Shown: one piece after another, positions 42,248-50,756 of the stretch
Layout of the letters: each line of letters opens with the position of its first letter
How positions within the stretch are numbered: the stretch's first letter is position 1
Assembly (NCBI GenBank): GCA_000405805.1
Contig: ASPJ01000006.1
Span: forward strand, 1-50,756
Source of the DNA: Fidelibacterota bacterium SCGC AAA003-L08
GTDB taxonomy: Bacteria > Fidelibacterota > Marinisomatia > SCGC-AAA003-L08 > D37C17
Direction: 5' to 3'
DNA length: 50,756 nucleotides
Position numbers and translations under genes: made by a program
The notes under the pieces: generated by a model
Database searches by the model: none
Seen by the model: the letters and a program-made list of their open reading frames with translations, nothing else
Told to the model about the DNA's origin: nothing

Positions 42248-44151
42248 ATGATTAGGTTAAATAATTTAAGTGTAGACTTCGCCGGAAATATTATTTTTAA
42301 AAATATTTCTCTTCAAATCAAAAAAACTGATAAAATTGGTTTAATAGGCAATAATGGATCAGGTAAAACTACCTTATTGAATTTGCTTTCTCAAAAAATC
42401 ATTCCAACTTCTGGGAGTATATCAGAAGATAGAGGTATCAAAATTGCTTATTTACCACAGGAATTATATTTTAATTCTAATGTTAGTTTAAAAGAGTTTG
42501 TAGTTGGAGTTAATTCTGAATTAATAGAATTAGATAAAAAAATTGATCAAATCAATGAGATGCTAAATAAAGAGCAGGTAGAGAAAAATCAATTTAAATT
42601 ATTAGAGGAATTAGAAGAGGCTCAATATAGAAAAGATAAAATAAATATTTTAAAATTAGAGATTAATGCAGAAAAAATAATGAAAGGATTAGGTTTTGTA
42701 GGTGCTGATTTTACAAAAGATATAAATAGTTTTTCAGGTGGTTGGAAAATGCGGGCTGAATTATCAAGATTATTAGTTTTAAATCCTGATATTTTACTTT
42801 TAGACGAACCTACAAACCATTTAGATCTACCTGCTATTATTTGGTTAGAAAAATTTCTAAATAGTACTAAATGTACCATAGTACTTGTTTCTCACGATAC
42901 TAAATTTCTTGATAAAAATATAGATAGAGTTTTTGAGATATCTCAAAATACTATAAAAGATTTTAAAGGCAATTATTCTCAATATATTATTTATAGAGAG
43001 AAAGAGATAGAACGTCAAATAAGGCAAAAAAAAATCAAGATAAGTATATAAAACAATCAAATCTATTAATTAATAAGTTTCGATATAAAAAAAATAAAGC
43101 AGCATTTGCACAAACATTGATTAAAAGATTAAAAAAAATAGATAAAATTGAAGTAGATGAATTTGATATATCTAGTATTAATTTTCAATTCCCAGAACCT
43201 TTGCATTGTGGAAAAATTGTTTTTCAGTCAAATAAGTTAAAGAAAGCATTTGGCGACAATATGATTTTTGATAATCTTAATTTAGATATTTATAATGGTG
43301 ATAGAATTGCATTTGTTGGTAAAAATGGATGTGGAAAAACTACTTTAACAAAAATAATTAATGGAGAATTAGATTTTGAAGGGAGTATTAAAAAAGGTGA
43401 AAAAGTAATTATCAATTATTTTGCACAAAATCAAAATGAATTATTAGATCCAGATATGACAATAATAGAATACATAGAAAGTATCCCCTCAGAAAAAACT
43501 GAATCACAATTAAGAGGACTACTAGGTGCTTTTCTATTTTCTGGCGATGCAATATATAAAAAAAATAAGGTACTCTCTGGTGGAGAAAAAGCAAGATTAT
43601 GTTTATGTGCCTTATTATTATCTCCAAGTAATGTAATTATTTTAGATGAGCCTACAAATCATCTTGATATTTTTGCAAAGGATATATTAAAACAAGCATT
43701 GATACAATATAATGGAACATTGATTCTTGTTTCTCATGATAGGCATTTTTTATCAGGCCTAACGGATAGAGTAATAGAGTTTAGCAATCAAAAGATACGC
43801 GAATATCCAGGTGATATTGATAGTTATTTAGATCAACAAGAAATTGTATTAAAAATGCCTATAGTAAAAAAGAAGAAAAATAATGGAGTTCGATATAAAC
43901 AAAAAAAGAAAATTGATAAGCAGTTAAGGTTGCTAAATAAACAAAATAAAAACATTGAAAATGAAATTGAAAAAATTGAAAAAGAAATTGGGAAATTCAA
44001 TCAATTACTAAATGAAATAAATAAGGAAAATATCAGTAATCTAGTTGACTACAATGATTATAATAGGCTTAACAATCTATTAAATATCCAACTGGAAAAT
44101 TGGGAAAAAAATCAAAATAAAATAAATAAAATTATAGAAGAAAATAATTAA
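42248..44151 (+). CDS. ABC-F ATPase, split by a -1 frameshift in an A9 run
   Basis: ABC-F proteins are soluble twin ATPases that act on ribosomes. The first half (42248-43051) has GNNGSGKTT, SGGWKMR and DEPTNHLD, then runs out of frame after RQIRQKK at an A9 tract (43026-43034). With one extra A, or a -1 shift, the frame continues as NQDKYIKQSNLLINKFRYKK, joining without stops to the second half. That half has GKNGCGKTT, SGGEKARL, DEPTNHLD and a C-terminal coiled coil to 44151. Together about 630 residues, the normal size. Both nucleotide sites are intact, so the gene is either active through slippage or the missing A is an error. The break lies in the inter-domain linker. Confidence 0.9.
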
Positions 44152-44178
44152 ATTCTGTCAAAGCTTAAATAAACATTA

Positions 44179-44230
44179 AGCAATGGATTTCTAATCCGTA
44201 TGTTACAGGTTTGAATCCTATCGAGATATA
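44179..44230 (+). repeat. Decayed tRNA-Arg 3' relic
   Basis: AGCAATGGATTTCTAATCCG, then TATGTTACAGGTTTGAATCC, then TATCGAGATATA. Most positions match the 3' half of the tRNA-Arg (anticodon loop and T arm), with scattered changes. It lies downstream of the ABC-F gene, outside the main array, and is older by divergence. The rest of 44152-44292 shows only a weak D-arm-like GGTTAAATTAGCGCA. Confidence 0.65.
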
Positions 44231-44292
44231 CTACATTTGTGAATTAAGATAAATTGGTTAAATTAGCGCATTAATATTAAAGAGGTTTTGTT

Positions 44293-44763
44293 ATGAGCAT
44301 ATATTTTATTTGGTTTTTAATAGGAGTAGCTTTTTTAATTGCAGAATTTATTATACCTACTTTTATTTTATTTTTCTTTGCCATTGGAGCATTTATAGTT
44401 TCTATTCTTACTATTTTTTATGATTTTTCAATGGATTCTCAAATTATTTTATTTGCATTATCTTCAGTTATATCTTTAGTACTATTAAGAAAATATATGA
44501 AAAATATTTTTAAAGGGAAAGAATCCATAGGAGAAGATAAATTTACTAATAGAGTTTGGGCATCTTATTTTGATAATTCAAATGAAAATATTGCAATTGT
44601 AAGCAAAGCTATTGATGCTAACAGTTTTGGCGAGATTAAATATAAAGGTACTTTTTATAAAGCTCACTCTGAAAATGCAATAGATGAAGGGGAAAAAGTT
44701 AAAGTAATTAAAAGAGGAGATGAACAGGGCTCTTTTTTTATAGTAGAGGCCATAAATAATTAA
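44293..44763 (+). CDS. NfeD-family membrane protein
   Basis: A 156-residue protein. Three or four N-terminal membrane helices (FIWFLIGVAFLIAEFIIPTF, then LFFFAIGAFIVSILTIF) are followed by a C-terminal OB-fold domain (about 95-155: SFGEIKYKGTFYKAHSE, GEKVKVIK). This is the short NfeD type that partners SPFH/stomatin proteins, and its gene is next to one, 17 bases from its start. AAAGAGG before the ATG is a clear ribosome binding site. The pair probably forms a membrane microdomain complex. Confidence 0.88.
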   Translation: MSIYFIWFLIGVAFLIAEFIIPTFILFFFAIGAFIVSILTIFYDFSMDSQIILFALSSVISLVLLRKYMKNIFKGKESIGEDKFTNRVWASYFDNSNENIAIVSKAIDANSFGEIKYKGTFYKAHSENAIDEGEKVKVIKRGDEQGSFFIVEAINN

Positions 44764-44768
44764 AAGTG

Positions 44769-44773
44769 GAGGT
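44769..44773 (+). promoter_or_regulatory. Ribosome binding site of the SPFH gene
   Basis: GGAGG sits seven bases before ATG 44781. An upstream in-frame GTG (44766) overlaps this site and so is unlikely to be the start. Confidence 0.75.
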
Positions 44774-44780
44774 ATTTATA

Positions 44781-45704
44781 ATGGGTGAAGTTTCTTATAT
44801 GGTTATAATAACAGTTGTTTTTATGGTTATTATATTATTTAAAACAGCTAAAGTAGTTCCTCAAAGGAAGGAATATATAGTAGAAAGATTAGGAAAATAC
44901 AGTAGAACTTTAAGTGCAGGCTTTCATATACTCATTCCTTTTTTAGATAAATTAAAATATTCAACATCTTTAAAAGAGGATGTTTTTGTAGTTCCAAAGC
45001 AAAACTGTATAACAAAAGATAATGTGCAACTTACCATTGATGGAGTTTTATATTTGCAGGTTATTGATAGTAAATTATCTGCTTATGGTGTAGATGATTA
45101 TAAGTTTGCTTCACGAAATTTAGCTCAAACATCTCTAAGATCAGTAATAGGTAAAATGGATCTTGATAAAACATTTGAAGAAAGAGAAACTCTTAATCAG
45201 CAAGTGGTTTCTGCGGTAGATGAAGCAGCGCAAAATTGGGGAATAAAAGTTCTAAGGTATGAAGTTAAAGATATTGAAGTCTCTCCAGATATAATGAATG
45301 CAATGGAAAAACAAATGACTGCAGAAAGAGATAAGCGTGCAGCAATTGCTGAATCAGAGGGTGAAAGACAGTCTAAAATTAACTTTGCCCAAGGTGAAAA
45401 AGAACATTCGATTCTAACCTCAGAAGGTCAGAAACAAGAATTAATTAATAAAGCTGAAGGTGCTGCTTCTGAAATAAAGTTAAAAGCTGATGCAACATCA
45501 GAAGCTATAATGAAAGTTGCAGAAGCATTGAATAAAGAAGGTGGCATGGATGCTGCTAATTTAGAAGTAGCAAAAGGATATATTAAAGAATTCGGAAATC
45601 TTGCTAGAGAAAGCAATACATTGATTATCCCAAGTGATGTTAATAATGTTTCTTCAATGGTTGCTACTGCTATGTCAGTAATAGAAAAAACAAAGAAAAA
45701 ATAA
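44781..45704 (+). CDS. SPFH/stomatin-type protein (QmcA/slipin family)
   Basis: A 307-residue protein when started at ATG 44781, chosen because GGAGG precedes it. An N-terminal membrane anchor (MVIITVVFMVIILF) is followed by the SPFH domain: VPQRKEYIVERLGKYSRTLSAG, LREDV-like KEDVFVVPKQ and TLRSVIGKMDLDKTFEERE-type positions. A charged helical region (AAIAESEGERQSKINFAQGEKE) and a C-terminal tail follow. Such proteins form oligomeric rings in membranes, with NfeD as partner. Its neighbour is indeed an NfeD gene. Substrate or role in this bacterium is not known. Confidence 0.92.
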   Translation: MGEVSYMVIITVVFMVIILFKTAKVVPQRKEYIVERLGKYSRTLSAGFHILIPFLDKLKYSTSLKEDVFVVPKQNCITKDNVQLTIDGVLYLQVIDSKLSAYGVDDYKFASRNLAQTSLRSVIGKMDLDKTFEERETLNQQVVSAVDEAAQNWGIKVLRYEVKDIEVSPDIMNAMEKQMTAERDKRAAIAESEGERQSKINFAQGEKEHSILTSEGQKQELINKAEGAASEIKLKADATSEAIMKVAEALNKEGGMDAANLEVAKGYIKEFGNLARESNTLIIPSDVNNVSSMVATAMSVIEKTKKK

Positions 45705-45741
45705 GATTACCTGTTATAATAAAATTTAAAGGATTACTATA

Positions 45742-46224
45742 ATGAGCCAGATTTTAATCAATCAATCAGTCGCAATACTATGCGATGGTAATAATATTGA
45801 AAGAAGTATTCATACAATTTCAAAAAACAAAAATGCTATGATCAATTTTGATACTTTAATTCCTAAGCTATTAAATGGAAGAGGCTTGAATAGAATGATA
45901 TATTTTAGAGAGGGTAAATCTATATCATCAAAATTTGCAGATAGATTACATGAGAATTTTTATGGTTCTGTAATCCCTTGCCATAAGTCTGCAGATATTC
46001 CTTTAACAATTAAAGCAACTCAGTTAGCTTCTAAAGTTGATACAATAATTATCATGTCAGGAGATTCTGACTATGTTGAACTTGTCACGCATTTAAAAGG
46101 GGAGGGAGTAAGAGTTGAGATTGCAGCAGTAAGAGATACAACAGCTCAAATTTTAATTGATAAATCAGACTATATGCATGAAATAACAAGTAATGATTGG
46201 TTCGTATATAAAGCTCCAAAATAA
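45742..46224 (+). CDS. NYN-domain (LabA/DUF88) putative nuclease
   Basis: A 160-residue protein of the LabA/DUF88 branch of NYN (PIN-like) domains. Conserved acidic positions are visible as CDGNNIERS (Asp15), KSADIPLTIKA and IMSGDSDYVELV. GVRVEIAAVR follows. These fit a metal-dependent RNase active site, though many LabA-type proteins have unproven activity. It has its own ribosome binding site (AAAGGA). It ends eight bases before a convergent gene, and no terminator is seen between them. Confidence 0.85.
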   Translation: MSQILINQSVAILCDGNNIERSIHTISKNKNAMINFDTLIPKLLNGRGLNRMIYFREGKSISSKFADRLHENFYGSVIPCHKSADIPLTIKATQLASKVDTIIIMSGDSDYVELVTHLKGEGVRVEIAAVRDTTAQILIDKSDYMHEITSNDWFVYKAPK

Positions 46225-46232
46225 AACATCAC

Positions 46233-46738
46233 TTATTCCCCAAATTTTATATTAATAAATGGCCACAAGGCTGGAATGTCACTAGGAGATTCATCTGGGG
46301 CATTATTATAGAAGCTATACAAACTAAGTGCTCCTAATTGAAGATGGATAGCCGTTTTACTTATTGTAGCTAAGTGGAGGTCTAATCCTATAGATCCACT
46401 GAAAATAATATCATATTTTGTTTTACAATTATCCGTACCACACATTAAGGGAAGCGCATAAGCTCCAAATCCTGCAGCTGATATAAAGGGTGAAATTAAA
46501 GAGGAGCTAAAATCATATCTTGCTCCCAAACCAGCTCCACCTATGAAAGGTATAACAAAACTCCCTGTCGTTATATAAAAGTAATCATTCAAATCATAAT
46601 TAAAATTCCACATTCCATAGAAGCTCATTGTTTCACTTATTCCTATGGACCAGTTATCAGATCTTAATGGGCCAGGAAATAGAAACGTAGAAAAACTAAC
46701 AATGATTAATAAATATTTTTTGATTATTTTTTACTCAT
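46233..46738 (-). CDS. Outer membrane beta-barrel protein, start broken by a -1 shift in an A6 run
   Basis: The continuous frame starts at internal ATG 46628, but it is open upstream to a stop at 46731-46733 and encodes KKYLLIIVSFSTFLFPGPLR, an obvious signal peptide. On this strand ATG 46738 reads ATG AGT AAA AAA TAA. With one more A it would read MSKKIIKKYLLIIV and so on, giving a full export signal in frame. It would overlap the end of the HTTM gene, as other neighbours here do. The mature part (about 140 residues) has strand-like segments (YITTGSFVIPFIGGAGLGARYDF, IHLQLGALSLYSF) and is probably a small barrel. Family not identified. Alternatively, a non-ATG start is used. Confidence 0.6.
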
Positions 46739-48740
46739 TTTTTTTATTTTTTTTGATTATATCTAGAATATTTTCTGGTTTTTTATTATTAGATCTTCTA
46801 TTTTTATTTATTTTAGTCTCAAATAATATTTTTTTTCGAACTTTTGCTTCTTTTGTAGATTCTGGGAGAGAATTACGTTGAGTTAAATACCACACTTTAA
46901 TGGATTCTATTTTTTGGTTGTTAAGTTTATCTGAAAAGTAATCAGTGGTTCTAATCCAAGTATCCAATTTTCTTACATGAGGCAATTTAGGCGTACCTTT
47001 TTTAGTAACAATTCGTCCAAAATATTTTCTCCAAAATTGATTAATATCTGGCCATAAAGTTTCATATTGAATTTGATCTAAGATAGGATCATTACCAGTG
47101 AATGGATCAATCTTTTCTCCATTAGATAAAGTTGCTTCTATAACTATCCATTTATCAGTTTTTATTACATTTGGAGAAAACATATCCCATCTCTGAATCA
47201 TTCGAGGATAATTCATAAAGGGTTTTAAAAATTGTATATATTTAAACTTTTCAAAATCAGCTTTTTCCATATACTGATTAACAGATTTATTAGCAGCTAA
47301 ATTATAGTTAACAGCTGAACAGAGAAAAATACAGACAGTGCAGAAAATAATTATATGTTTAAATTTTTGAATATAGTTATTAAATAGGATTGAATTTCGG
47401 GTAGCCTCTTTCATATTAGTCTCATGATGCTCAATATTACATGCAGGAAGCCCAAACAGATTACTAATCTTAGTTCTGTTTAGTGCAATCACATCATATA
47501 TTCTACCAAGCACATAACTTATACCTGGTATATAGAATACCCATGATATAAGAACTCCAAATGGTATAACTGAGATTACTTTTGCAAATGCAAAATGTCT
47601 TGTCCATGTTTTTTTAGATTCTTGATCATACATTATAGCAGTTTTGCTAATTAGATTATTAAATCCATTAGGTTTATCTTTAAATGTTTCATCTGCGAAC
47701 GTTATTCTATTTAATACATCTAATCTTTTTATAATTCGGGCAGTATAATGACAGAATCCACAGTCAGAATCATAAAACAATATATAGTTTTTATTATTTT
47801 TACGTTTTAAATAGGATTTGATTGATTCGAGAATTTGTCCGTCTAATAGTAAAATAAATGATATAATCATTGTCTGTGAAAATAGGCCAATACTCAAAGA
47901 AGCTGAAATTGTCAAATGAAAAATAGTCAATAATATAACTGCTAATAATCTTAAATATTTTGAATAAAAAGGTATGAATAATAGAACGGGTGTTATAAAC
48001 TCTAATAGTAGTGTCCCATATGTAGCTATCTTAGAAAAAGTCATCCCTACATAATCTCTAATAAATGCTCCAATTGGTGTAAGGAATGTATCTAGTTGAT
48101 AAAAATAATATATTGCAGTTCCATTTATCCAATCATCTCCATTTTTATTTAACCCTGTAAAAAAATAAATTGCAGATATTTGAAATAAAATTGCAAAATA
48201 TGCAATAGAAGAGTAACTATAGTTACCTACATCAGTATGACGGTTTAAATCGGTCGCATTATAATCAGGATAATTTTTTAAGCTATACTTTAATGAATCT
48301 AAACTAATAGCAGAGCCTAGAGGTAAGAAAAATGTCCAGACAATCATACAGTTTAATACAAAATCTCCTGCATTTTCTACCAGAGTAACCTTATTGTGTA
48401 TGCTTATTAAGATAGCCCCAGCTATAAAGTGAGATAATTTTGTTTTGTATCCGAATATAAGGAATATAGAGAAAATCATTCCTACAATAAAAAATAGAGT
48501 TATTTCAAATGAACTATTAAATGTGTGAAGTAGACTAAATGATTTATTAATACCTGCAGAAGAAGCAGAATGAGATATTATACCCTTTGATGAATAAAAT
48601 ATATGTCGAACATCCCATCTTCTAAATATATCTGAGAATATAAGAATCCCTAAAAATATTCTATATAATCCCAATATTCTTTTATCAACAGTAAACCAAG
48701 ATTGAAATGGTGATAAAATTGTTTTTAAAGTTTGTATCAT
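46731..48740 (-). CDS. HTTM membrane protein fused to a DCC thioredoxin-like domain
   Basis: A 669-residue membrane protein. Residues 1-310 form an HTTM domain (about seven helices), the family of vitamin-K-dependent gamma-carboxylase and SdpB-like proteins; LGLYRIFLGILIFSDIF and KVTLVENAGDFVLNCMIVWTF are typical. Residues 318-450 are a DCC/DUF393 domain with the signature YDSDCGFC (Cys327 and Cys330). A further membrane segment and a C-terminal extracytoplasmic domain (NYPRMIQRWDMFSPNV) follow. The whole may couple redox chemistry with membrane-bound modification, but no reaction is known. The next gene downstream starts inside its stop codon region. Confidence 0.85.
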   Translation of the reverse strand: MIQTLKTILSPFQSWFTVDKRILGLYRIFLGILIFSDIFRRWDVRHIFYSSKGIISHSASSAGINKSFSLLHTFNSSFEITLFFIVGMIFSIFLIFGYKTKLSHFIAGAILISIHNKVTLVENAGDFVLNCMIVWTFFLPLGSAISLDSLKYSLKNYPDYNATDLNRHTDVGNYSYSSIAYFAILFQISAIYFFTGLNKNGDDWINGTAIYYFYQLDTFLTPIGAFIRDYVGMTFSKIATYGTLLLEFITPVLLFIPFYSKYLRLLAVILLTIFHLTISASLSIGLFSQTMIISFILLLDGQILESIKSYLKRKNNKNYILFYDSDCGFCHYTARIIKRLDVLNRITFADETFKDKPNGFNNLISKTAIMYDQESKKTWTRHFAFAKVISVIPFGVLISWVFYIPGISYVLGRIYDVIALNRTKISNLFGLPACNIEHHETNMKEATRNSILFNNYIQKFKHIIIFCTVCIFLCSAVNYNLAANKSVNQYMEKADFEKFKYIQFLKPFMNYPRMIQRWDMFSPNVIKTDKWIVIEATLSNGEKIDPFTGNDPILDQIQYETLWPDINQFWRKYFGRIVTKKGTPKLPHVRKLDTWIRTTDYFSDKLNNQKIESIKVWYLTQRNSLPESTKEAKVRKKILFETKINKNRRSNNKKPENILDIIKKNKKNE

Positions 48741-48790
48741 AGGGTAAAGTTCGCAGATATTTTCATTTTTACAAAATAAATATTTATATA

Positions 48791-49339
48791 TTAAAAATCA
48801 AGTTTATATATATTTATTCCAATAGTTTTACTATTTGGATTATAATATAGATTGAATGAATAGCTTTTATTATACTTAGAAGTGAAATACCAAGAATTAA
48901 AAATTGCAAGCCCCGCTCCTGCTATTACATCTTCTGTATGATGTTTATCAGCATATACTCTGCTATATCCAGTAAATGATGCTAAAAAGTAGAGTGGAAT
49001 ACTATATTTAAACCCATATCGAAAATGAATAAAAGAAGCTCCAGAAAATGCAGATGAAGTATGGCCTGAAGGAAATGACATATAGTCACTTCCATCAGGT
49101 CTTAGTTTGTGAGTTGCTACTTTTAATAAATATGTAAATACAGAAGTTGTGAAATAAGATTTTAAGAATTGTTTAGCTCCATTTGTATCGTTCATGTAGT
49201 ATGTTGATGAAATTGCAGTTATAGGCAGTGCAATTTGCATTATATCACCTACTTTTCGTTCAGTGCTATATCCAAAAGCAGAGGTTATAAAATAAAATAT
49301 AATAAGAGATTTAAATATGTTATTAATAATTAATTTCAT
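48791..49339 (-). CDS. PAP2-family phosphatase
   Basis: A 182-residue membrane or periplasmic protein with an N-terminal signal-type segment. All three PAP2 acid phosphatase motifs are there: KX6RP (Lys73, Arg80, Pro81), PSGH (90-93) and SRX5HX3D (Ser126, Arg127, His133, Asp137). It probably dephosphorylates a lipid such as phosphatidate or undecaprenyl diphosphate, as relatives do; substrate unproven. The gene overlaps the upstream hydrolase by four bases. Confidence 0.9.
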   Translation of the reverse strand: MKLIINNIFKSLIIFYFITSAFGYSTERKVGDIMQIALPITAISSTYYMNDTNGAKQFLKSYFTTSVFTYLLKVATHKLRPDGSDYMSFPSGHTSSAFSGASFIHFRYGFKYSIPLYFLASFTGYSRVYADKHHTEDVIAGAGLAIFNSWYFTSKYNKSYSFNLYYNPNSKTIGINIYKLDF

Positions 49340-50466
49340 TTTAAATGTTTATTAAAAAATAAACTCAAATAATAATTCAATGTATCAATAACTGTATTTG
49401 TAGGCATACTCCCTGAAACTCCAATTTTTTTAACTATATTATGAAAATAAGGAGTATCAGTATAATCAAAATGTTTTGTTCCTGGTAATAGTATTTTTGA
49501 ACCATTAAAATTAGAATTATCAATTAATTGGTCTAGTTTATAATAATTCAATGAATCTTTCCATTCTACTTGTCCAATATATAAGAAAGGTTTTTGAATA
49601 CCCGATTTGATTATGTGATTGGGTATTGGTTTAATCCATCCATCTAATGCTAAACATACATCAATATTATCATTATGATACATGCTCACAAGCCCAGTGC
49701 CTCCTCCAAAAGAATGCCCAAATACTCCTATTTTATCTAAATTTATTATTCCCCATATTTTTTCATCTGAAGTAAGCTTTAAATTCTGAATTTTATTAAT
49801 AATAAATGATAAGTCAAGCGCCCTAGTATTAATTTGTGGAATTCTATAAGAATAAAAATCTTCTATTGTATATTCAATAGAATCATCATAGTCATCAGCT
49901 TTGAATTCTGCAATTTGATTATTATTGAATATTGTAATATTAGCATCATAAGCATGATCAGGGGCAATGACAACATATCCTTGACTAACCAACTCTTCAA
50001 TTTGAATTGTATTTTGCATCCTCATTCCTCCAAGACCATGTGAAAAAAGTAATAATGGATATTTTTTTATAGAAATAGCAGAACTAATGTCCGCATTAAG
50101 TTCTGCATTTGTTTTGATATATTTAATATTCGATATTAATGTTGATATCAATTTTGGAGATACATTTATTTCCCCAAATTGTTTAGCAATAGGCTCTATT
50201 CTTTTTTCTGGATTATCAAGATATTTAGACCTTTGGATATTTTCTGCATCTATTGGATACCAAATTTGCACAACTATTTTGCGTTTATCTAACAAGTCAT
50301 CTGTAAAGTCCTCAGTTCTCGATTCATCTGTCCAATTATATATTCTTGTTCCAATTTTGTATTGACCACTTGGGGAAGGTAAATCTTTTAGTTTAATTAC
50401 TTTTCTTGATATAAATGAACAACTATACAGCATCAAGATACAAAGCATAATAATACAATATTTCAT
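49336..50466 (-). CDS. Lipoprotein alpha/beta hydrolase, PAF-acetylhydrolase-like
   Basis: A 376-residue predicted lipoprotein. ATG 50466 is chosen because it opens directly on a signal peptide with lipobox LYSC (Cys16); an upstream in-frame ATG at 50502 would lie in the inverted repeat and add 12 polar residues. The hydrolase core has LFSHGLGGMRMQN (oxyanion region), the nucleophile elbow GVFGHSFGGGTG and a late acid/histidine region (LLPGTKHFDYTD). The sequence resembles bacterial platelet-activating-factor acetylhydrolase-like esterases. It overlaps the PAP2 gene, so both may act on membrane lipids. Its 5' side ends at the inverted-repeat junction. Confidence 0.85.
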   Translation of the reverse strand: MKYCIIMLCILMLYSCSFISRKVIKLKDLPSPSGQYKIGTRIYNWTDESRTEDFTDDLLDKRKIVVQIWYPIDAENIQRSKYLDNPEKRIEPIAKQFGEINVSPKLISTLISNIKYIKTNAELNADISSAISIKKYPLLLFSHGLGGMRMQNTIQIEELVSQGYVVIAPDHAYDANITIFNNNQIAEFKADDYDDSIEYTIEDFYSYRIPQINTRALDLSFIINKIQNLKLTSDEKIWGIINLDKIGVFGHSFGGGTGLVSMYHNDNIDVCLALDGWIKPIPNHIIKSGIQKPFLYIGQVEWKDSLNYYKLDQLIDNSNFNGSKILLPGTKHFDYTDTPYFHNIVKKIGVSGSMPTNTVIDTLNYYLSLFFNKHLK

Positions 50467-50470
50467 TTTA

Positions 50471-50668
50471 TCAAATGAGATATAAGTAGATTGAATCTCC
50501 AATATGCTTGATGACAGTCCCCTTATTCTTGTTGATTTCTTTTTCTAGAATAATATCATGTTCTTTAAGCAAATCAAGTGTATGAGATTCATTTCGAGCT
50601 ATCATTTTGCTATAACCAACGATATCAGAAAAGAAAAGTGCAGTTTTACGTTTCACCGATTTTTGCAT
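50471..50668 (-). pseudogene. Truncated duplicate of the cyclase 5' end
   Basis: The first 60 codons are identical to those of the cyclase at 40208 (through GDSI) and then read YLYLI and stop, because the inverted repeat ends. It lacks most of the catalytic domain and cannot be active unless the segment is inverted back. Confidence 0.9.
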
Positions 50669-50756
50669 GGTGAAAATTAGGAATTTCTAAATAAAATTAA
50701 AACAGAATAAGGGAAGGTTAGTTATTTAAGGTTATTTACTAATTATTTAAAACAAA
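50488..50756. repeat. Inverted repeat, right copy (269 bp to window edge)
   Basis: Perfect reverse complement of 40120-40388. It reaches the last base of the window, so the full repeat may be longer. Confidence 0.97.
50739..50756 (-). CDS. Last codons of another dockerin gene (cut by window edge)
   Basis: On the minus strand the window edge carries FVLNN and TAG, identical to the end of array gene 4. Either a fifth dockerin gene in opposite orientation lies beyond the edge, or this is a chimeric copy of gene 4. Confidence 0.45.
   Translation of the reverse strand, partial: FVLNN

Noticed and set aside
44163..44181. GCTTAA/TTAAGC hairpin after the ABC-F gene
   Set aside because: Short AT-rich stem without a T-run, likely by chance in this base composition.
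44250..44275. GGTTAAATTAGCGCA as a second tRNA D-arm relic
   Set aside because: Only a few matching bases and no following anticodon or T arm.
46645..46881. Plus-strand open frame with a hydrophobic segment
   Set aside because: It lies over the minus-strand HTTM C-terminus and barrel start; hydrophobicity comes from the complement of Lys/Asn-rich codons.

Overview
The window is strongly AT-rich DNA. I infer a bacterium of the FCB superphylum, most likely Candidatus Marinimicrobia (SAR406) or a close relative. Reasons: a ribosomal protein S16 with a long Glu/Ala tail, an IHF/HU-like protein and small omega subunit of FCB type, PorV/UPF0164-like outer membrane proteins, and secreted beta-helix proteins ending in two dockerin-like EF-hand repeats. 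The taxon is inference; no rRNA is present.

Layout. 1-5.7 kb: the end of an aconitase, an SDR oxidoreductase, a decayed remnant, then the translation operon ffh-rpsP-khpA-rimM-trmD-rplS closed by a terminator. 5.8-14.4 kb: a GAF/HD-GYP signalling protein, a small unknown protein, selA-selB (selenocysteine incorporation), mutS and an outer membrane protein, tightly packed. 14.5-22.7 kb: yicC-gmk-rpoZ-dnaB-relA/spoT-HU-ruvX-lnt and a small membrane protein, another dense housekeeping run.

22.7-40.1 kb is an accessory island that starts at an intact tRNA-Arg(UCU). It contains four paralogous secreted beta-helix/dockerin genes and one ASST-like dockerin gene. They are separated by at least four displaced 3' fragments of the same tRNA and by copies of a roughly 100-150 bp element carrying short GGTAC-type repeats. 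A MAPEG membrane protein, two YwqK/MORN-like lipoproteins and several gene fragments lie among them. The array looks like serial insertion or cassette shuffling at one tRNA site, with conserved leader/signal-peptide and dockerin/tRNA ends around variable middles. No integrase is visible.

40.1-50.8 kb: a class III nucleotide cyclase with TPRs, an ABC-F ATPase broken by one missing A, a decayed tRNA relic, NfeD plus an SPFH protein, a NYN nuclease, and on the minus strand an outer membrane protein, an HTTM-DCC fusion, a PAP2 phosphatase and a lipoprotein hydrolase. This block is bounded by a perfect 269-bp inverted repeat (40120-40388 and 50488-50756) that contains the cyclase start and runs to the window edge.

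Three genes (rpsP, the ABC-F ATPase, the 46.2-kb outer membrane protein) each appear to lack exactly one A in an A-run. This is either systematic homopolymer error or slippage decoding.
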